A stretch of 64,000 bases of DNA, from positions 31,346,101-31,410,100 of the forward strand of contig OX638371.1 in the NCBI GenBank assembly GCA_951812925.1, read 5' to 3'. Made by a program: the position numbers and the translations under genes. This document shows, in pieces, positions 56,696 through 64,000 of this stretch (position 1 is the stretch's first letter; every line of letters begins with the position of its first letter). Source of the DNA: Calliopum simillimum. Lineage: Eukaryota; Arthropoda; Insecta; Diptera; Lauxaniidae. Under the pieces are notes generated by a model that worked only from the letters and a program-made list of their open reading frames with translations, did no database searches and was not told the origin of the DNA.

Positions 56696-57618
56696 TGGGA
56701 GAAGGGGGAGGTTTCGACACCCTAACAAGAAAGTACTTATATCTTCCATATGCAATTGTGCATGTTATTTTGAATAGACACAAACTATGCACGAATATGT
56801 GTGCTTCTTTTGTAAATTACAAAAAATTCGATATGTTCGCTATTTTCGGAACTGTGACCAAAAAACCATAGTTAAAATAAATGACGAAACCTCCCACTTT
56901 TGGGGAGGCTTCGTCAGTCATATAAATTTTTGATTCCCTTGGTTTTTGGAAACCTTCAACCTTTTGAATGTAGATGGTAAAAGACGAATTGCTTCCGGTT
57001 ATACAATGGGAGAACGAAAATCAGGGATGTCGTCTTCAACCGGGGCCATATCCAGCAAATCATTCGGAGCAGGAAGGTCAGAGCCTTGAACGAGTTCAAG
57101 ACATGATTCAGGCTGATTCTATATCCATTTGTACCTCGGCATTAGAACCGAACTCCATATCTTGTGAAAATTCAGATTCATGGTTAATAATTGAATCATA
57201 TGTATAAATTTCAGTTGTCGAATCCTCCCATTTACACTTGACGAATCCTCCCTTATCCACTTGTTTCCAAATTTGCAAAATTTCGCAGTTATCTTTTATT
57301 TATTTTGCAAACCTTAAATTTAGTATTAACAGTAATAATGCATTTAAGCATCTGCTAAAAAAAAACAGAAATTTTATAGTTTATTAACCGAGTATCACAC
57401 AAAAAGCAAGAAGCAAATATTACATCAACTTGCTATAAAAATACAAAATCACGAATAACAACGCACCCTAGCCGAATTTTGCAGAGAAATTTTAATGATA
57501 GCTGCGTACCATTAGGAGTAAGACTTTTTGGTTTACACGCGGAAGTAAGTGCGAATAGAAACCGCAAAATTTGGAACTGACGAAGCCTCCCACGTGTCGA
57601 AACCTCCCCCTTCTACCA
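56696..57618. mobile_element. TA-flanked element with GACGAANCCTCCC motifs
   Basis: 923 bp flanked by TA (56694-56695, 57619-57620). The left terminus TGGGAGAAGGGGGAGG and right-terminus reverse complement TGGTAGAAGGGGGAGG continue with TTTCGACAC on both sides. GACGAANCCTCCC words occur at about 56882, inverted at 56904, and at 57218, 57240 and 57578. The TA site suggests the Tc1/mariner/pogo group. Confidence 0.75.
56974..57207 (+). CDS. 77-aa ORF inside the TA-flanked element, unrecognised
   Basis: Starts MVKDELLPVIQWENEN and ends in an acidic, serine-rich segment. It is less AT-rich than its surroundings and not low-complexity. It could be a leftover exon of the element's transposase gene, but no motif proves it. 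Confidence 0.25.
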   Translation: MVKDELLPVIQWENENQGCRLQPGPYPANHSEQEGQSLERVQDMIQADSISICTSALEPNSISCENSDSWLIIESYV

Positions 57619-57620
57619 TA

Positions 57621-59670
57621 TATTTATATATAGAAAAAAATTTATTTAATTTCATTTTGAGCGTTCTAACAGAAATTTGAGTTTGGTGAGTGGCCTCTCA
57701 GAATAAAAAACACAATACCTATTAGGTATTACCTAAGTTTTTACTACTGTATCAAATTAGTAAATTTTTTTTTACATTTTATTATTTAATTTTTTTATTT
57801 ACAATGAAATTTTTATTATTGATATTCTTTTCATATTAAAATTCATTCACAGTTCTAACAATAAATGAAAAACACTTTTAGTGGAATTGTAGTGATATAA
57901 TAAATTTATGTACCTAGAAAAACCCTTTTTGCATGTTGTGGGTAAGTCAAAAAAAAATGCCCGATCTTATATCTAAAGTAACGAATTTGCTGCTCTGAAT
58001 TATATTGCACAGTTTCAGACAAAAATTCTGTACGCTTCGAACTCTTTTTAAAAAATACAACAAAACTTGTATATTTTGTAAATAGACACTGTAGAAAATG
58101 GGTTTCAAAACTACAAAATAAAAAAAACTAAGTATTATAATAAAATTTGCAAATATTATTGAATACATTTAATGAATTTAGATAGAACACAATGTAAAAC
58201 TTGAATTTATGTACTAGATATGTAGTAATATAGAAAAAACCAAAAAACAAACAAACTGGTAACTAAAAGTATACAAAACTACGTTAACGATGAGCCCCAA
58301 TTTGGAAGTTTTTTCTAAGCTTTAAAATAGACAAAACACACTAGTAAGGCAACACTCTATTGAAAAGCTTCCAAAATGTAATGTAATTCTGTATGGTTTT
58401 TAGTAGAACTTAATATTTATTACTTGGAATAAAATTTAATGATAAGGCTTAAGAACTTTTTTATATGCTACATATATAGTTGAGACATTAGGTTATAAAT
58501 GAAATTGAAATGAAAAACTATTATATCTACATGCATTTTATATATGAGAAAAAATAACTATTTATATTTAGTTATAAGTAATTGTAACTTTTTATGCAAA
58601 AGAAAATGGAATGTTTTTAAAAAGCATGCTAATTATTAAAAAACACATAAAATTTCAGAAAGAAAAGTTAAAATAAACATATTATCTACTTATTGTTCTA
58701 AGTATTTAATAAGAAAAAAACAAATAAAATAACTCAAAAATGAATTTAAAAACGATAACTAACGTAGATTTTGTTTTTAATAGGGCTTTAAAAAGTTAGC
58801 GTCATAAATTTAAGTAAGAAAATCATATTTTTTAAATTAAAAGTGGACTGTGTAATTTAGATTGTTATATGTAAAATACTATAAAATAAATTTGAATTCA
58901 ATTAAAAGCCTCTACAGTCGTTTCTTTAATAGTTAAGTGACATAGTTTGTTAATTTTATATGTGAAATTTAAAGAAATAAATAAATAAATGTCCAGGGAT
59001 CTAAGCACGAAATCGCATTTAAGAATTTAAAGGTACTTAAATAAGAAATTTTAAAAAAAATATACAATATATATATTCGGTAAACTGCTAAATAACAAAA
59101 AAAAAGTGATGATAATGATCATTACAGCATAGAAGCTATAAAATTTAAATAAAAGCTTGAAAATTGTGAATATTGCAAAAGCACTAAGAAAAATTGCTAC
59201 TTGTAAAATAATAAAAATCGGCTAAAAAATAAAAATGTTTAAAATTGATTTTTCTGTAAAACAATCCAACAATGCAATAAAACTACATCTAGACATCTAC
59301 AACACCGTTTGATGTTTTGATTTAAGTATACGGAAACATGAAATGTCACATATTATGTCTAAAAAATATAATGATAAGAAGATAATGTCCTATAGTAATC
59401 TGGCAGCATTTTGAAAGCCAAGTATTTTATCATTAATAACAACAGCAAACAAAAAAAAAACTTGTCTGTGCATTTGACCCACCAAATCTATCCATGTACA
59501 TATGTATTTTTTGGAGTTCTGGATCCAAATTCGAGTTCAGAATTGCTCATATATCCTCATAATATCATTGCTTCAAGTTGCAGAAAGCGCTGTTTTCAGG
59601 TTTACAGCGCAGTTCCAGGAAAATGTGTAGTTCCATTTTTTTAGTGGCATCGACTAGCTATAATCTTCCT
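57621..59670. other. No gene seen; very AT-rich
   Basis: About 2 kb of A/T-dominated sequence with no open frame of interest, no clear repeat and no tRNA-like structure. Confidence 0.5.
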
Positions 59671-59674
59671 TATC

Positions 59675-59865
59675 ATTTCAAAACTTTGAAACTTTTCGAT
59701 TATAGACTAAGAACTATAAATGTAAGCTCCCAACAAAAACTGAGTGAAATCGGATAAGAAAGCGTGGCACCTCCCATATAAGCAAAAGTTTCAAAATACT
59801 GCAGTGAAGGGTATTTAATATTTGGCCAGGCCAAAAGTTACACCCTTACTAGTTTTTTTTTAAAT
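59675..59865 (-). mobile_element. INE-1-like 5' fragment, reverse orientation
   Basis: On the minus strand it begins AAACTAGTAAGGGTGTAAC and runs through TTTGGCCTGGCC, AATACCCTTCACTGCAGTATTTTG, TATGGGAGGTGCCACGC and a TAAGTCTATAATCG-type end. It matches the start of the elements at 16.27 and 49.25 kb. The 3' half is missing. Confidence 0.65.
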
Positions 59866-59874
59866 TTTCTATGA

Positions 59875-60600
59875 ATTTTACACAGAGAAAACAAAATTGT
59901 CAAAAGTGGCAGAAACGTGGTTATTTTAACAACGTTGCGATCCAAATTTTGAGCATGTCTCGTTTGTGGCAGATTCAACAACGCACGTTGCTAAATTTGT
60001 TTTAACTACGTTTTTGAGTGATTTTAAAACGCGCGTTGCTAAATAAAATACAAAAAAAAAATTATTTATTTTATTATTTTTTTAATGTTAATTTTTTCCT
60101 GTCAACAACAATGAAACTGATATTAATTTTAAATTTTTGCTTTTATTATTTTTTTTTTTTTTTTTTGGTATTGGGGAGATTTGAGCCAGGAACCTGTCGT
60201 GTGATAGATGCGGACGTTAACGAACTCAACCACTGCAATCATTATTGTGAGGTTGACTGAAAGTCTATTTGTTTTGAAATGAGCTTCTACCACGTTCGTG
60301 AGTGTTTTGACTACGTTTCGTAACTGATTTGGATTTTACTACGTTCCGTGGTGTTTTGACCACGTTTCATTGCTGATTTGGACTTAACAACGCTTAGGAA
60401 CCAGCGTTGCTGCATAAATTTTAGCCACGTTCGTAAGTGACTTAGCCACGCACCATACAAATATGGTCTTGGAGCGTTGTTAAATCCAAATCAGCAACGA
60501 AACGTAGTTAAAACACTCATGAACGTAGTAAAAACTCATTTAGCAACGCAAGTTATGCTTTTTTTTTTTTTTTCTTCACTCTGCGTAACATATTTTTTTC
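59875..60600. mobile_element. MITE-like element with embedded tRNA-like segment
   Basis: Ends TTACACAGAGAAAA (left) and, reversed, TTACGCAGAGTGAAGAAAA (right). Inverted internal blocks include AACGCGCGTTGCTAAAT and its reversed counterpart ATTTAGCAACGCAAGTT, TAACTACGTTT and AAACGTAGTTA; ACGTT-containing words recur throughout. On the minus strand near 60240-60165, TGGTTGAGTTCGTTAACG (box-A-like) and GGCTCAAATCTCC (box-B-like) form a tRNA-like SINE head inside the element. The 80-codon frame 60018-60260 is incidental. Confidence 0.6.
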
Positions 60601-61404
60601 ATAATTTTTCATATGGAAATTAACGCTTTTAATCATATATGTCGGAGCTTAACTCCGATTTCACCACGATTTCATGTTTTTAATAAGTGGCAATTCTACG
60701 TACTCAGTATGTGTCATCAAGTTCGGTAAATCTTCGCTGTCTGAATTGTCTGCAAATAACTTAAGCATATTTCAAACCCTTTATAATAATTCAAAGTCAT
60801 TTGTACAGAAAATACTGCTTGAAAAGTACATGCATCTAAAAATCTTGCCATAATATCATGTAATGCAAAATGTTAATTAAAAAAAGTTTTTGTTTAGTTC
60901 TTATAACTTAATGTTATAATTATACATACATATGTTATATAGTAGTTGATATATCCATAGGATATATGTATACATAAGTCAGTAATAAGATTAGCGTAAT
61001 TTAGCTACACAATTCAATGAAAATGTTAAATTTTCTAGAAAGACAGGTACGAAACAAAAAAGAACTATAAAATTTATATATTTAGGTGAAAATTTAGAAT
61101 AAAAAAAAAATATTAAATAAATTAATAAATGTTAACAAAAAAATATTATATTGTTTTATTTTGTATACTTAACTAGTCAAATGAATTAGAGCACTTAACA
61201 AAGGTATGTATTTCTATATTACTTATATAATGATCCTTAAGCTTTTGAAAGTGTCAACTTAAAAAGTCCAAAGCAAATCAGTTCATTAAATTGAATTTAT
61301 TAAGAGAAATTCAAGTAGGGGAGAGTGCGGAATTTTGCAACTTTACTTTACTTTAGTTACTATTACTTTAGTTAAATAATAAAGGAATATTTACTTAAAA
61401 TTTC
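60601..61404. other. No gene seen
   Basis: AT-rich DNA without a recognisable feature. Confidence 0.45.
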
Positions 61405-61595
61405 CTAAATTTGACTTCAGAAAAAAAATGTATGACCATTTTGAATTTATAATTCTATTCAAAATAACTTTATTTTTTTTCACCCACAAAAATGAGTGTC
61501 ATAATTGTCAACCCACTCGAGTAAGGTAAATATCATAAAAATATAGAATCATTTTGACTTTTATAATTTTAGTAACAATTTCTATTTTTGGGGTT
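61405..61595 (+). repeat. Dispersed repeat, partner of 8880-9070
   Basis: Direct-orientation partner with moderate divergence, sharing GACCATTTTGAATTTAT, CACAAAAATGAGTGT and AAGGTAAATATCATAAAAATAT. Confidence 0.7.
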
Positions 61596-61745
61596 CGTAC
61601 AAGAACAAAGAACTACAAAAAAATGGAAAACTTCATTCTAAAAAAACCATTTAGCAGTAAGTACTAAAATCTCTAAACATCGATATTATTCAATATCCGC
61701 CAGTAGAGAATATATTTAAACTAGCAAGGGCTTTGAAGTTATGTA

Positions 61746-62926
61746 AGTGAACGTCGCTTATAACGACGGTCAAGGGACCGCGCAAAACTGGTCGCTTTAA
61801 CCGGCGGTCGTTATATCCGATATTAACGCTAATAAATAAAAGAAAAAACGGTGTTTGCATTTGCTACCAATTTTATTAAAATTACGTTCTCAATGAAATC
61901 CTTTAAAAACAAAACTGAATTAACCCTTTTTTGCATGCAGTAAATACATGACAGCTCATTTGAACTAGGTTTTACCTCGATGTCGTCCCAGTCCATGTTT
62001 TTTTGTGCAAAGTTATTCACTGAAGTCCAAATATACAGAAAAAGCTTCTTAAAATCGGTCAACGAGCTAATGGATTTTCAGGGTTGAATTTCAATCACCA
62101 AATGGTCTTCACATTGATTCAGAATCAAAAAAAAAAGGTTTGACAAAAATAATCTTAGAATCTAAGAAACTAAAGTATGCAGTTCTATTCCCATTTGTTT
62201 GCAGACTGAAAAATGGTATTTTCGACAAATCTATCTGTTCGCGTTAACGAAATATTGTGTTTTAAGGATTTTTTCAACTTTTTTTGTAAAAAAAAAAAAT
62301 TAATTTTTACGGGTTTTTACAAATTTATGAACAAATCAAAACAAGGAAACAAATTTGCAATGTAAATTTCAGTGCTGAACCGTGGAATTTCAATATCCTG
62401 TACGGTTTTTGAGAAATTTTAACCTTAAAGTTTGGTTTTTTCAAGATTTTTGTGGTTATCACATTATTATTATTTTTTTTTTTTTTTTTTGATACATTTG
62501 GGGGTTTCTAATAGAACAAAGAAATCTCTCCTTATGAGGCCAGATTCGGATTCAACATTGTAATTTACATTGAAAATTTTTTTTTTTCGTTGTTGCTTGT
62601 TGCTAATTTTTCAAAAAAACCCAAAAATTAATTTTCTTTTCAACGAAAAAAGTTCAAATAAAATTCTTAAAAAGCCTACTATGTACACATACTTATTTTC
62701 AATTGTTTTTTTTTATTCATTTTCAAATGTCGTCGCTATAAGCGACAGAAAAAAACAAATATGTCAAAAAATGGGTCGTTACATCCGGCTTGTCGCTATA
62801 TCCGACGGTCGTTATAACCGACAAAATGCTCATAAGGTTTATGAAGAAACCAACCAAACAACTGAGAAAGGGTCGTTATAAGCGGTTCGACGTTATAAGC
62901 GGAGTCGTTATAGGCGACTTTCACTG
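61746..62926. mobile_element. Tigger/pogo-like element with GTCGTTATAAGCGAC motifs
   Basis: 1181 bp between TA dinucleotides (61744-61745, 62927-62928). The left end AGTGAACGTCGCTTATAACG and right end, reversed, CAGTGAAAGTCGCCTATAAC resemble the CAGT...TATAACGA termini of Tigger elements. Many copies of (G/C)GTCGTTATAANCGAC in both orientations lie near the ends (61750-61820, 62735-62920). The frame 62062-61829 (minus, 77 codons) may be a transposase leftover but has no firm motif; the frame 62570-62881 is a read across the subterminal repeats. Confidence 0.7.
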
Positions 62927-62929
62927 TAG

Positions 62930-63340
62930 TCAACAGTTTTATTAATGCCAAGAAAAATTCTTGCGATATTAGAAAAGTTTTATTTTAAGAAGTTACTAGT
63001 TCATTTATTGCAAAATTTCCGGATTCATAAACTAACTTTCTAAAATATCTCAACCCATTATATCCTGTACTTATAGGTCTTTTTGACCCCTTACTCAAGA
63101 AAAAAAGGCAAAGCTACAACTATACAGCCCATACCTGTAGCCTTAAAAGTCTTAAATGATGATGTCACTCATCTTACTATTGTATTTGATAACAATTTGC
63201 GAAAAACTTTGCAATTTCTCAGTTCTTTCTAGAAAAAAATCTCGTCTACACAACTGTGAACAAGTGACTCAGAAGAAACGATGGCCTTGAATTGAACCCG
63301 GAAATGTGAATTTTTTAGAAGTTGAAACGTCTCCTTATAT
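62930..63340. other. No gene seen
   Basis: AT-rich spacer without recognisable features. Confidence 0.4.
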
Positions 63341-63344
63341 ACCT

Positions 63345-64000
63345 AGGGTATATTCACTTTGTCCTTCCGTTTGCAACGCAGTGAAGGAGGCGTTGCAGGT
63401 ATAGAAAAGTGTATATATTCTTGACCAGCGTCACCTCCTGAGTCGATATAGCCTGGCTGGCTGGCTGTCGTGGAAATACATTTTTTGAGAAAACTAAACG
63501 AGATAATTCAATAAAATCTGATGCTATGCTTCCGTCGTCAAAGTAAGCTCGACGGATTGAAAATGAGTATAATCGGTCAAGGGACACGCCTACCGCCCAT
63601 ACAAAGAGTATGTTCAAAACGCAATATTAAGAGCATTATTTGCGATAATGCAAGCAAAACACACGTAAATACTAGAGACGATAAGTTTAAGCTATGAGCA
63701 AAAGCTAGGCGAATTTAGACTAGAGGGCGTGGCAAGCAAAAGTTTCTAAATGCTGTACTGAAAACGCTATTTGAGATCATCCAACCAAATTTCACTTAAA
63801 CATTAAAAACATTAAGAGCAAGCTCTGATGAAAAACTTGGCGAATTCGGATAAGAGGCCATAGCACCTCCCATATAAGCGAAAGTTTCAAAATGTTATTC
63901 TGAAAACGTTATTTGAGATAAACCAACCAAACTCCGACACTAAGAGTTGTAAATGAAAGCTCTGAGCAAAAACTGGGTGAACTCGGACAAGAGGGCATGG
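63345..64000 (-). mobile_element. INE-1/DINE-1-like element, truncated by the window edge
   Basis: On the minus strand the 3' end is at about 63345 (CTAGGGTATATTCACTTTG). Going into the element are TTGCAACGCAGTGAAGGAGG, TATATATTCTTGACCAGCG and GAGTCGATATAGCC, then modules of the roughly 140-bp tandem unit (GAGGGCGTGGCA at 63723, GAGGCCATAGCACCTCC at 63855, GAGGGCATGG at the very end). The element continues beyond 64000. The 87-codon frame 63354-63617 is a read across its conserved end. Confidence 0.6.

Overview
This 64 kb window looks like AT-rich, repeat-dominated nuclear DNA of an insect, probably a dipteran and plausibly a tephritid fruit fly. The evidence is short GT-AG introns (50-69 bp) inside element genes, INE-1/DINE-1-like repeats, piggyBac-, Transib-, pogo/Tigger- and Polinton-type elements, RTE-like retrotransposons and tRNA-derived SINEs. 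The species call is inference. I found no convincing host protein-coding gene, and all recognisable coding sequence belongs to mobile elements. Most of the other open frames are short, low-complexity or created by palindromes and tandem repeats.

Layout. 1-2.9 kb: a 123-bp satellite with higher-order periodicity and an internal inversion. 3-15.9 kb: palindromic MITEs (two copies of one 0.7 kb TA-flanked family), a 139-bp piggyBac-type MITE, tRNA-like SINE sequence and a foldback element. 16.2-18.1 kb: an INE-1/DINE-1-like element inflated by two different tandem arrays. 18.3-19.8 kb: 5' UTR and endonuclease of a non-LTR retrotransposon (minus strand). 21.5-28.8 kb: degenerate minisatellites, decayed Gypsy-type reverse transcriptase fragments and a second SINE/minisatellite composite.

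28.8-38.6 kb is the centrepiece: a compact (about 9.75 kb) Polinton/adintovirus-like element with roughly 630-bp terminal inverted repeats. From left to right it carries a spliced gene inside the left TIR (minus), a small spliced gene (plus), an F54H12.3-like DDE integrase (minus), a conserved small gene, an overlapping intact 55-aa ORF and a capsid-like gene (all plus), a spliced protein-primed-type DNA polymerase B (minus), and the second copy of the TIR gene (plus). The integrase, polymerase, capsid-like gene and its small upstream gene are broken by stops, frameshifts, a deletion or an insertion. The left TIR gene and the 55-aa ORF are still open. I see no packaging ATPase or maturation protease, so it is either a reduced lineage or an internally deleted copy.

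40.6-42.7 kb is a 2.08 kb near-perfect palindrome with CAC...GTG ends and a 4-bp ATTA target duplication; a related unoccupied site is present in the same window. 42.9-46.9 kb holds further pieces of the same non-LTR family. 47.0-47.9 kb is a Transib-like non-autonomous element whose termini begin with CACAGTG and which has a 5-bp CAGTG duplication. 49.2-49.8 kb is a short INE-1-like element. 52-63 kb contains pogo/Tigger-related remnants, three TA-flanked elements with distinct repeated subterminal motifs, and a MITE with an embedded tRNA-like segment. The window ends inside another INE-1-like element. Coordinates of diverged repeats are approximate because they were aligned by eye.
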